Shown: positions 1 to 6,494 of the stretch, piece after piece
Layout: the number at the start of each line of letters is the position of its first letter
Numbering within the stretch: the stretch's first letter is position 1
NCBI GenBank assembly: GCA_017380275.1
Contig: JAFOEH010000052.1
Span: 1-6,503, forward strand
Direction: 5' to 3'
Length of the DNA stretch: 6,503 bases
Origin: Alistipes sp.
GTDB lineage: Bacteria > Bacteroidota > Bacteroidia > Bacteroidales > Rikenellaceae
Program-made: the position numbers and the translations under genes
The notes under the pieces: generated by a model
Told to the model about the DNA's origin: nothing
Database searches by the model: none
What the model saw: only the letters and a program-made list of their open reading frames with translations

Positions 1-919
1 GACGCTTGAAGTCGTTGTTTACCACGAAATTCAGGCGCTCGATCAGCTCCGGATCCCACATCTTGTTCATAAACTCCAGATCCTCGCGGCAGTTCTCGAG
101 TGCATAGCGGATCAGGTACTTGAGGAAATCCTCCGCCAGCTCCATATTATCCTCCAGCTCGTAGAACGCCATCTCGGGCTCAATCATCCAGAACTCGGCC
201 AAGTGGCGAGGCGTGTTTGAGTTCTCGGCACGGAACGTAGGACCGAAGGTGTAGATGCGACCGAGCGACAAAGCACCCAGCTCACCCTCCAGCTGTCCCG
301 ATACGGTCAAGTTACAAGGCTTGCCGAAGAAATCCTGCGCATAATCAACCTTACCCTCCTCGGTGCGGGGAGGATTGGCAATGTCGAGTGTCGTTACGTT
401 GAACATAGCACCCGCACCCTCACAATCCGAACCTGTGATCAGGGGAGTATGAAGATAGAAGAAGCCATTATCGTTGAAATACTTGTGAATAGCATACGCC
501 ATCGCGTGACGGATACGCAACACAGCGCCGAAAGTATTCGTTCGGGGACGCAGGTAGGCGATGTCGCGCAGGAACTCAAGCGAGTGTCCCTTCTTCTGCA
601 GGGGGTAGGTCTCGGGATCGGCCGTGCCGTAAATCTCGATAGCCGAAGCCTGCACCTCCACTCTCTGGCCCGATGCGGGCGACTCTACGAGCTTACCATC
701 CACGCGGATACAAGCGCCCGTAGTGATAAGCTTAAGGGTATTCTCGTCAAAATTTGCCAGATCCACCACGATCTGGATATTTCCTGCGCACGAACCATCA
801 TTCAGTGCGATGAATGCTACGTTTTTGTTACCTCGTTTGGTGCGCACCCAGCCCTTAACGACGATGTCGCTGCCTACGGCGCCCGATTTCAGAATCTCTG
901 CAATTCTCAGCGTTTTCAT
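1..919 (-). CDS. asnS: Asparaginyl-tRNA synthetase, N-terminal 306 residues (3' end beyond window)
   Basis: This enzyme attaches asparagine to tRNA-Asn in the cytoplasm, using ATP. I translated the reverse complement by hand from the ATG at 919-917 and found an uninterrupted frame to base 2. It begins [10 protein letters not shown], followed by an OB-fold anticodon-binding region (about residues 15-105; [14 protein letters not shown] at 22-35). The class II catalytic core then starts: [20 protein letters not shown] near residue 115, [10 protein letters not shown] near 135 and the GSDCEGAG segment near 163-170. Motif 2 is clear, with FRAE at 229-232 and [14 protein letters not shown] at 239-252. 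The FRAE and HLAEF...EPE pattern separates AsnRS from LysRS, and the missing mobile-loop features argue against AspRS. Family members in Bacteroidetes are about 465 residues (from memory), so roughly a third, including motif 3, lies off the left edge. No frameshift or odd codon use is seen. It is transcribed divergently from the neighbouring operon. Confidence 0.96.
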   Translation of the reverse strand, partial: MKTLRIAEILKSGAVGSDIVVKGWVRTKRGNKNVAFIALNDGSCAGNIQIVVDLANFDENTLKLITTGACIRVDGKLVESPASGQRVEVQASAIEIYGTADPETYPLQKKGHSLEFLRDIAYLRPRTNTFGAVLRIRHAMAYAIHKYFNDNGFFYLHTPLITGSDCEGAGAMFNVTTLDIANPPRTEEGKVDYAQDFFGKPCNLTVSGQLEGELGALSLGRIYTFGPTFRAENSNTPRHLAEFWMIEPEMAFYELEDNMELAEDFLKYLIRYALENCREDLEFMNKMWDPELIERLNFVVNNDFKR

Positions 920-984
920 TGTTTATCTGTTTTATTAATCTAAATAATCTCACAACTCTGGCCTACGGTGGCCCTATCAACCTA

Positions 985-1016
985 CAAAGGTACGCAATAA
1001 TTTGCTATTTGTCAAA
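985..1016 (-). promoter_or_regulatory. Promoter for asnS (Bacteroidetes sigma-ABfr type)
   Basis: Read on the minus strand, TTTG (1016-1013) is followed by a 20-nt spacer and a perfect TAnnTTTG box, TACCTTTG (992-985). This is the -33/-7 consensus of the Bacteroidetes primary sigma factor. Transcription should start around 978-981, giving asnS a leader of about 60 nt. No E. coli-type -35/-10 pair competes for the role. The motif match is seen directly; activity is inferred. Confidence 0.8.
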
Positions 1017-1031
1017 AAAAAAGTACCTTTG
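1001..1031 (+). promoter_or_regulatory. Promoter for the four-gene rightward operon (Bacteroidetes type)
   Basis: TTTG (1001-1004), a 19-nt spacer containing a nine-A tract (1014-1022), then TACCTTTG (1024-1031), an exact TAnnTTTG box. Predicted transcription start is near 1036-1039, leaving a 5' leader of about 70 nt before the ATG at 1107. Its -33 box lies inside the spacer of the divergent asnS promoter and vice versa, so the two RNA polymerase sites overlap. The two -7 boxes are arms of a 9-bp inverted repeat (985-993 and 1023-1031). Confidence 0.8.
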
Positions 1032-1057
1032 CAAATGGTACTTTGTACCATCAAAGG
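1026..1057 (+). promoter_or_regulatory. Hairpin or operator-like palindrome at the operon transcription start
   Basis: ATGGTAC (1035-1041) and GTACCAT (1045-1051) are perfect complements around a TTT loop. Outside them, CCTTTG (1026-1031) pairs with CAAAGG (1052-1057), leaving only a three-base bulge (CAA, 1032-1034). The inner stem sits on the predicted transcription start, directly after the -7 box. It could be a repressor-binding palindrome on DNA, or a structure at the 5' end of the mRNA that affects stability. There is no T-tract, so it is not an intrinsic terminator. The structure is seen; its function is unknown. Confidence 0.5.
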
Positions 1058-1106
1058 CCAAAGAGACGTTAATTTATCCGCAACGACAATTATTTTGCAA
1101 CACAAT

Positions 1107-2420
1107 ATGAAAAAAATCATACTTTTAGCCGCAGCTCTCATCTGCACGCTCTCATCAGTCGCCCAGGGCCCGCGCGTCTATCGCTCGGAGTTTCTCACCT
1201 ACGACAAGCGCGAGGATGCCACCGCCGACCGTCGCTCTGAGACGGCCCGTTATTCGGACTTCAAGCCCGAGCGCATCGCCATCGCCGGCGGCGAGATCCG
1301 CTACGTCCAGAAGGTCGAGCTGGACGGCACGATGAACGACTACAACCTCTTCTTCCACCTCGAGAATGTAGGTATGGCCTACACGCTCTTTGTCAACAAT
1401 GAGCCCATCGCCGAGATCGAAGATCCCTACACGCCGGCCGACTTCCTGCTCTCGCCCTATATGCGTCAGGGTATCAACGAGGTGATGCTCGGCGTTCGCC
1501 AGAGCCGTACCCCGCAGCTTCAGGAGAATCTCTTCCAGTTGGATTTCAAGGAGTTCGAGAATAGTTACTTCTTCGCTCAGCGCCGCCTCTCGGTGCGCGA
1601 CTTCGATCTGCAGCTCGTTCCCGACACCACACGCCAATATGCGAAGCTAAAGTTGGACGTGATCGTTGCCAACGACTTCAACTTCGAGGAGACCATCCAG
1701 GTCGGCTTCGACATCTATAACCCGAAGGGTAAATTGATGGAGTACAGCGTCAATGAGATGCAGGTTGCAGGTCGCTCGATCGATACCCTCTCGTTCAACC
1801 CCGACATCTACCACGCCTACGACTTCCGCTGGGGCGATGGCAAGACTCCGCTCTACGACGTTATGATCTACATCAAGCGCAACGGAATGTTGTGGGAGTA
1901 CATCCCCCTGAAGGTTGGCTTCGGCAAGACCGAGTATCGCAACGGCAAGTTCTACCGTTTCGACGAGGTGCTCCACATCCAGAAGCGCGAGCACTTCAAC
2001 GCCACGCCCGACCGCGAGCAGACCTACAAGGAGATCGAGCAGGCCAAACTGCGTGGCTACAACACCCTCTGCCCCGACTATCCGCAGCCCAAGTGGTTCT
2101 ACGATATGTGCGACAAGGCGGGAATGTTCGTCATCGACTGCGCCAACATCAACTCCCCCACCAACAGCAGCAACCGCGCCATCGGCGGAACGCCTGCCAA
2201 CGATCCCAAATTAGTGGACGAATATTTGCAGCGCGTGAAGTCGATGTACTATCGCTCGCGCAACCACTCGTGCGTGATTGCCTTCTCGCTGGGAGGCGAG
2301 TCGGGCAACGGCTATAATATGTACAAGGCTTACGAATGGATTAAGTCGGTCGAGAAGCGCCGTCCCGTATTCTACGTCGGTGCCGAGGGCGAGTGGAACA
2401 CCGATATGACCGAGTTGTAA
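1107..2420 (+). CDS. Exported GH2 (beta-galactosidase-like) protein, half-length and probably non-catalytic
   Basis: The 437-residue product starts with a signal peptide (MKKIILLAAALICTLSSVAQ, cleavage probably near residues 19-20), so it is predicted to be exported. I chose the ATG at 1107 because in-frame starts further upstream (TTG 1002, ATG 1035) lie in the promoter or hairpin and would bury the signal peptide. Residues about 50-165 look like a jelly-roll sugar-binding domain, 165-270 like the GH2 immunoglobulin-like domain, and 270-437 follow the first half of the LacZ barrel: VGFGKTEYRNGKF, then WFYDMCDKAGMFVIDCANIN, then SLGGESGNG (394-402), then WIKSVEKRRPV. E398 matches the LacZ acid/base glutamate (SLGNESGHG), but the preceding Asn is Gly. 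LacZ H391 corresponds to D324, and the metal-binding E416/H418 to N349/P351. The chain ends before the nucleophile region. It may bind rather than cleave a glycan; the substrate is unknown. Family assignment is firm, loss of catalysis is inferred. Confidence 0.8.
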   Translation: MKKIILLAAALICTLSSVAQGPRVYRSEFLTYDKREDATADRRSETARYSDFKPERIAIAGGEIRYVQKVELDGTMNDYNLFFHLENVGMAYTLFVNNEPIAEIEDPYTPADFLLSPYMRQGINEVMLGVRQSRTPQLQENLFQLDFKEFENSYFFAQRRLSVRDFDLQLVPDTTRQYAKLKLDVIVANDFNFEETIQVGFDIYNPKGKLMEYSVNEMQVAGRSIDTLSFNPDIYHAYDFRWGDGKTPLYDVMIYIKRNGMLWEYIPLKVGFGKTEYRNGKFYRFDEVLHIQKREHFNATPDREQTYKEIEQAKLRGYNTLCPDYPQPKWFYDMCDKAGMFVIDCANINSPTNSSNRAIGGTPANDPKLVDEYLQRVKSMYYRSRNHSCVIAFSLGGESGNGYNMYKAYEWIKSVEKRRPVFYVGAEGEWNTDMTEL

Positions 2421-2432
2421 CGCTGTAGGGCA

Positions 2433-2906
2433 ATGAATATCGAACTTATCGTTGTCGGCAAGACCGACTCCAAGGAGGTCGAGGCGCTCATCGAGATGTA
2501 CTCCAAGCGCATCAACCGCTACTGCCGTTTCTCAATCACCACACTCGCCGACGTTCGCAACACCCGCAATATGGCACCCTCACGCCAGAAACAGCTCGAG
2601 GGCGAGGCCATCCTGCGTCTTGTGGGCGATGGCGACTGCCTCACGCTGATGGACGAGCGCGGCGCGCAATACACCTCGATGGAGTATGCCCAATGGCTGC
2701 AGAAGCGTATGCTCAGCGGCGTGAAACGCCTCGTGCTGGTCATCGGTGGTCCGTACGGCTTTTCGGATGAGGTCTATGCCCGCGCCGACCAGAAGATCTC
2801 GCTCTCGAAGATGACCTTCTCGCACCAGATCGTGCGAGCCATCTTCGCCGAGCAGCTCTATCGCGCCTTCACGATTCTTCACAACGAACCCTATCACCAC
2901 GAGTAA
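2433..2906 (+). CDS. rlmH: 23S rRNA (pseudouridine-1915-N3)-methyltransferase RlmH
   Basis: RlmH is a small SPOUT-class methyltransferase. It uses S-adenosylmethionine to methylate pseudouridine 1915 in helix 69 of 23S rRNA on assembled 70S ribosomes. The 157-residue product matches the usual length (E. coli 155). Family motifs are intact: MDERG (73-77), the SAM-binding trefoil-knot loop IGGPYGF (104-110), SLSKMTFSHQIVR (123-135), EQLYRA (140-145), and the C-terminal PYHHE ending, whose tyrosine/histidine residues are conserved in the family. The start at 2433 gives the canonical MNIELIVVGK beginning and lies 12 nt after the preceding stop, with only a weak GGG-containing ribosome site. It stops 2 nt before the next gene. 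Its role is housekeeping; the link to envelope-type neighbours is probably transcriptional convenience. Confidence 0.96.
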   Translation: MNIELIVVGKTDSKEVEALIEMYSKRINRYCRFSITTLADVRNTRNMAPSRQKQLEGEAILRLVGDGDCLTLMDERGAQYTSMEYAQWLQKRMLSGVKRLVLVIGGPYGFSDEVYARADQKISLSKMTFSHQIVRAIFAEQLYRAFTILHNEPYHHE

Positions 2907-2908
2907 CG

Positions 2909-4870
2909 ATGAAATTATTACACTCTCATACCCTCCTTACGGCGTGGCGCATCTGCCTGCTATACATCGTCTTGATGCTCTGCCGCGTTGTCTTTTACCT
3001 CTACAATAGCGCTCTTATCGGCCCTCTGCCCGAGGCCGAGTGGTGGAGCCTTGTGTGCGGCTCGATGAAGTTCGACACCGTCTCGATCCTCTACGCCAAC
3101 GCACTCTTTATCCTGCTTGCGCTCATTCCCCTGCACCTGCGCGAGAAGCGGTGGTGGCAGAGCGTTTTGTATTGGTATTATGTCGTTGTGAATGGCATCG
3201 TCGTGGCGATCAATATGGCAGATGCAATCTACTTCCGCTACACGCAAAAGCGCTTCTCGGCCGACGAAATCTTCTTTGCCGAGAACGATAACTCGCTGCA
3301 ACTCGTGCTGAAATTCGCCACCGAGAATTGGCATATCGTGCTGGCAGGTATCGCACTTATCGCCCTGCTCGCAGTGGGCTATCGCCGTCGCGCACGCATC
3401 GAGAACATCTTTGCGGGGGTGTGGTATTACGCCGTATCGACACTCGTTTTGGCGGTGGCGGTCGGACTCTCAATTGGTGGTGTGAGAGGCGGCTTCACGA
3501 AGATGACACGCCCGATAACACTTTCAAATGCAACACTCTACACGCCCGACAACGCACGCGCGACGATGATTCTGAGCAACCCCTTTGCGATTCTTCGCAC
3601 CATATCATCAAGCGGCAAGCTTCATTACGAAAAATACTTCGACGACCAGACTCTCGCCTCGATCTACTCGCCCGAGCACTTCCCCTCGGAGCAGACCTCG
3701 GCAACCGAGCTTACGGGCCGCAACGTGGTGCTCTTCATTATGGAGAGTTTCTCGGCCGAGCACTCGGCTCTGCTGCGCCCCGATCTGTACGAAAACGAGA
3801 AGCAGAAGGGTTACACGCCATTCCTCGATTCGCTTATGCGTCAGAGCTATACGTTCTATAATATGTACGCCAACGGCAAGCGCTCGATCCAAGCCCTACC
3901 CGCCGTCTGGAGCTCAATCCCATCGTTCAAATCACCCTTCGTGCTTATGCCGCAGGCGATGGCCGAAACGCGATCGCTACCCGCGATACTGAAGGATAAG
4001 GGCTATGAGACGATGTTCTTTTGCGGCTCAGACCACGGCTCAATGGGCTTCGGAGCCTATGCCCGCCAGACGGGGATCGAGAACCTATACAGCCGCCAAG
4101 AGTATGAGAAAGAGCACGGTACGGGCGACTTCGACGGCTACTGGGGCATCTGGGACGAGAAATTTTTGAACTATATGGGAGAGGTCCTCGCGGAGCAGAA
4201 GCAACCATTCTTTTCGACGATGTTTACGCTCACGTCGCACCACCCGTTCGTGATTCCCGAGGAGTACGAGGGCAAATACCCCAAAGGCCATACGCCAAAC
4301 CACAAATGCGTTGGTTATGTTGACGATGCGTTCAGAAAGTTCTTCGCCGCGCACGAGGATGAGGAGTGGTTCCGCAATTCGATTTTCGTATTCGTGGCCG
4401 ACCACGTCTCGAGCGAGAAGATGACCGAGGTATTCCGCCGCTCACCCGGTGATTATCACATATTTGGCTTTATGTACGCACCCGATAGCGCATTGGTTGG
4501 CGAGCACCGCGAGGTTGTGTCACAAATTGACATTATGCCTACGCTCCTGGGCCTGATGGGCAACACCGAGCCCTACTTCGCCTTTGGCCGCGACATCTTC
4601 GGCGAGCACAGCGACGAGCCCTTCGCCATCAACTATGACAACAACGCATTTCAGGCCATCACCCATAAGGATCTGATCCGTTTCGACGAGAAACAGGTAA
4701 CGGGCGTGTATGAGATTGGCGATGTGATGCACGAGCGCGACCTGCGACAGACAAGAGACACCGAGGCCATAGAGCGCCAGATTAAAGCATTGATACAGAG
4801 CTATTACAGCCGTATCGAGCAAAAAAATTACATCGTAAATGATTCAATTCCAGCCAATACTGAAGAGTGA
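2909..4870 (+). CDS. LTA synthase-like membrane sulfatase-fold transferase
   Basis: This 653-residue protein has the architecture of the lipoteichoic acid synthase / phosphoglycerol transferase family. About five hydrophobic helices come first (roughly 13-33, 55-76, 86-106, 143-160 and 170-191), then a linker, then a periplasm-facing alkaline-phosphatase/sulfatase-fold domain (about 270-565). Visible active-site elements are NVVLFIMES (272-280, metal-ligand E279), the nucleophile segment NGKRSIQ (322-328) with Ser326 where Staphylococcus LtaS has Thr300, SHH (443-445), and the ADH pair D498-H499. The GSMGF (377-381) and DFDGYWGIWDE (407-417) segments fit the Bacteroidetes subgroup. Such enzymes move a phospho-alcohol headgroup from a phospholipid to an acceptor; a Gram-negative host has no LTA, so donor and acceptor are unknown. 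It starts 2 nt after rlmH and overlaps the next gene by 32 nt, which suggests translational coupling. OpgB-like or phosphoethanolamine transferase activity cannot be excluded. Confidence 0.88.
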   Translation: MKLLHSHTLLTAWRICLLYIVLMLCRVVFYLYNSALIGPLPEAEWWSLVCGSMKFDTVSILYANALFILLALIPLHLREKRWWQSVLYWYYVVVNGIVVAINMADAIYFRYTQKRFSADEIFFAENDNSLQLVLKFATENWHIVLAGIALIALLAVGYRRRARIENIFAGVWYYAVSTLVLAVAVGLSIGGVRGGFTKMTRPITLSNATLYTPDNARATMILSNPFAILRTISSSGKLHYEKYFDDQTLASIYSPEHFPSEQTSATELTGRNVVLFIMESFSAEHSALLRPDLYENEKQKGYTPFLDSLMRQSYTFYNMYANGKRSIQALPAVWSSIPSFKSPFVLMPQAMAETRSLPAILKDKGYETMFFCGSDHGSMGFGAYARQTGIENLYSRQEYEKEHGTGDFDGYWGIWDEKFLNYMGEVLAEQKQPFFSTMFTLTSHHPFVIPEEYEGKYPKGHTPNHKCVGYVDDAFRKFFAAHEDEEWFRNSIFVFVADHVSSEKMTEVFRRSPGDYHIFGFMYAPDSALVGEHREVVSQIDIMPTLLGLMGNTEPYFAFGRDIFGEHSDEPFAINYDNNAFQAITHKDLIRFDEKQVTGVYEIGDVMHERDLRQTRDTEAIERQIKALIQSYYSRIEQKNYIVNDSIPANTEE

Positions 4871-6191
4871 TCGCACACGCATCGAGAAGCTTCTTCTGAA
4901 TAATAGCCGATCGCTGATCTGCGACCATACATTCACAAATCTATACGCCTGGCAGGCCACCTACCAGACCTCGTGGGCCGAGGTGGCAGGGACGCTTGTC
5001 GTACGTTATGAGCTTGAGGGCGAATACGGCTATATGGTCGTAGCAAAGGGGGAGGAGAACTTCCGCGAGGCTGTGACACAAATTGACTCCTTCGCCCGCT
5101 CAATCGGTCAGCCGATGCGCCTTCTGGAGATGAGCTACGAGGATGCGGTGTGGTTCGGCAGATGGGTGAAGATGACGGGCCGCGACGAGGCCGACTACGC
5201 CACCTGCGACAACCGCGACCATCAGGATTACATCTACTCGCTCGAGGATCTGCACTCGCTTCGCGGACGCAAGTATCAGCCCAAGCGCAACCACGTCAAT
5301 AAATTTGAGTCGCTCTACGATTATAGCTTCGAGGAGCTCCGAGAGGAGCACTTCGAGGAGTGTCTCAAATTGGAGTGTCGGTGGCAGCGTCGCAAGAGTG
5401 GCGAGGCCGACTGCTCCGAGACAAGCGAGCAGAGCGCAATAAGGCGAGTATTAGAGGCTTACGATGATTTGGGTATTACGGGACGAGTGATAATTATCGA
5501 CGGCCACGTTGCCGCCTTTACATACGGCTCGCCCCTCAACAAAGAGTGTTTCTGTACCCACATCGAGAAGGCCGATGCACAATACGAGGGAATCTTCCCG
5601 ATGATAAACCGACTCTTTGCCGATGTCCTGCTGCAGAAGGGCTTTCGATGGGTTAATCGCGAGGAGGATATGGGGTTGACGGGCCTGCGTCGCTCGAAAC
5701 TCTCGTACCACCCCACAAGTATGCAGGAGAAAGTGAGCGTCAAGGAGTTAAGCGCCGAGCAGCGTGAGTGGCGCACGCTCTGGATGGAGTGCTTCGGCGA
5801 TGAGCGCGAGTGGGTGGATCGCTTCCTGATAGAACATTCGACCGAGGAGAATACCTTTATACATAAGGAGCAGGGCGCTGTGGTGGCGATGCTGCACCTG
5901 GTGGAGCTACAGACCGAGGTTGGGCGCACAGCATACCTCTACGCCATAGCTACGGCTAAGGAGTGGCGCGGCCGAGGCGTGGCGACGAAGCTTGTGGGCG
6001 AGGCTGTGGAGGCAGCGCGCAAGCAGGGGTATGACGCTGTGGCAGTGATACCTGCTGATGAGGGCCTTGTGGGATTCTACCGTAGGCTGGGATTTGGCGA
6101 GCCGTCGCTTGGGATGGATTTCTCGTCGGGGATGGATCTCGGAACGGGAGATGCAGAGCGCGATGTGGCGATGGTAATGAAATTGAAATAG
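4839..6191 (+). CDS. DUF2156 (LPG-synthase C-like) protein fused to a GNAT acetyltransferase domain
   Basis: The 450-residue product has two parts. Residues 1-300 match the DUF2156/LPG_synthase_C family: CDHTFTNLYAW (28-38), KYQPKRNHVNKFE (145-157), GHVAAFTYGS (222-231), HIEKAD (241-246), and NREEDMGLTGLRRSKLSYHP (273-292). This fold is shared with the catalytic part of MprF-type lysyl-phosphatidylglycerol synthases and Fem transferases, which use aminoacyl-tRNA. No membrane segment is seen, so the protein is probably cytoplasmic. Residues about 305-450 are a GNAT domain (LWMECFGD 314-321; acetyl-CoA loop in WRGRGVATKL 376-385; FYRRLGF 413-419), which would use acetyl-CoA. The start at 4839 reproduces the usual DUF2156 N-terminus, and the next Met is at residue 93, inside the domain. 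It begins within the preceding gene and is followed by the operon terminator. Substrates are unknown. Domain calls are firm; an aminoacyl-transfer role is inferred only from fold. Confidence 0.85.
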   Translation: MIQFQPILKSDRTRIEKLLLNNSRSLICDHTFTNLYAWQATYQTSWAEVAGTLVVRYELEGEYGYMVVAKGEENFREAVTQIDSFARSIGQPMRLLEMSYEDAVWFGRWVKMTGRDEADYATCDNRDHQDYIYSLEDLHSLRGRKYQPKRNHVNKFESLYDYSFEELREEHFEECLKLECRWQRRKSGEADCSETSEQSAIRRVLEAYDDLGITGRVIIIDGHVAAFTYGSPLNKECFCTHIEKADAQYEGIFPMINRLFADVLLQKGFRWVNREEDMGLTGLRRSKLSYHPTSMQEKVSVKELSAEQREWRTLWMECFGDEREWVDRFLIEHSTEENTFIHKEQGAVVAMLHLVELQTEVGRTAYLYAIATAKEWRGRGVATKLVGEAVEAARKQGYDAVAVIPADEGLVGFYRRLGFGEPSLGMDFSSGMDLGTGDAERDVAMVMKLK

Positions 6192-6195
6192 AAGA

Positions 6196-6226
6196 CGGGA
6201 ACTCGGTGGAGTTCCCGATTTTTTTT
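6196..6226 (+). terminator. Rho-independent terminator of the four-gene operon
   Basis: A perfect 9-bp stem CGGGAACTC (6196-6204) / GAGTTCCCG (6209-6217) closes a GGTG loop. One A and then eight T follow (6219-6226). It begins 4 nt after the stop codon at 6191. The stem is symmetric, but the T-tract lies only on the plus-strand downstream side, so it serves the rightward operon. Confidence 0.93.
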
Positions 6227-6252
6227 GAGGGAAGGAGAGAAAAAATGTCGGA

Positions 6253-6271
6253 TTTATTAATTAATATATCA
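6253..6271 (+). repeat. 19-bp inverted repeat, left arm
   Basis: Exact reverse complement of 6476-6494; the arms are separated by 204 bp. It contains the self-complementary core TATTAATTAATA (6255-6266) plus the non-palindromic flanks TT and TATCA, which also match in inverted orientation. Confidence 0.85.
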
Positions 6272-6475
6272 CAAGTGGTACAATCATCCTCAACATTCCA
6301 AATCCTACCCGATAGGCCTTCCCAATTTCAGTTAAACCATTTAACCTCAGCATTTTTGGCATTTTCCAAATAATTCATTAAATTCGTCCATATAATTAGT
6401 GCAGTTTTGAAAAGGCCAAAAAGATTAACGTGGGATTTACCAGAATTATATTTCCCATCTTTTTGGTACTTCCTC

Positions 6476-6494
6476 TGATATATTAATTAATAAA
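6476..6494 (-). repeat. 19-bp inverted repeat, right arm
   Basis: Reads TGATATATTAATTAATAAA on the plus strand, the exact reverse complement of 6253-6271. It lies 9 bases from the right edge of the window, so its outer context is almost entirely missing. Confidence 0.85.

Noticed and set aside
449..943. 164-codon plus-strand open frame
   Set aside because: It runs antisense through asnS, which shows unmistakable AsnRS motifs. The frame is a by-product of its codon use.
956..976. GGCC...GGCC short inverted repeat in the asnS leader
   Set aside because: The stem is only four base pairs, with no T-tract and no T-box-like elements. It is too weak to call a riboswitch or attenuator.
1002..1106. 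Upstream extension of the GH2-like gene from TTG 1002 or ATG 1035
   Set aside because: It would place coding sequence over the promoter and hairpin and put residues in front of a textbook signal peptide. ATG 1107 is the better start.
1155..1637. 160-codon minus-strand open frame
   Set aside because: It is antisense to the GH2-like gene in GC-rich coding DNA and has no domain-like features. The same applies to the other long antisense frames under the rlmH, LtaS-like and DUF2156 genes.
4515..5090. Similar strings around CACAAATTGAC at about 4520 and 5078
   Set aside because: Both are inside genes and encode ordinary SQID/TQID residues in different proteins. They are coincidental, not a regulatory repeat.
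6330..6345. GTTAA/TTAAC mini-hairpin in the AT-rich stretch
   Set aside because: A five-pair AT stem is expected by chance in DNA of this composition.
6245..6373. 42-codon plus-strand frame beginning MSDLLINISQ with a good AAGGAG seven bases upstream
   Set aside because: It follows a strong terminator with no promoter between, its start overlaps the inverted-repeat tip, it resembles no family I know, and Bacteroidetes genes rarely rely on such ribosome sites. Chance is the simpler explanation.
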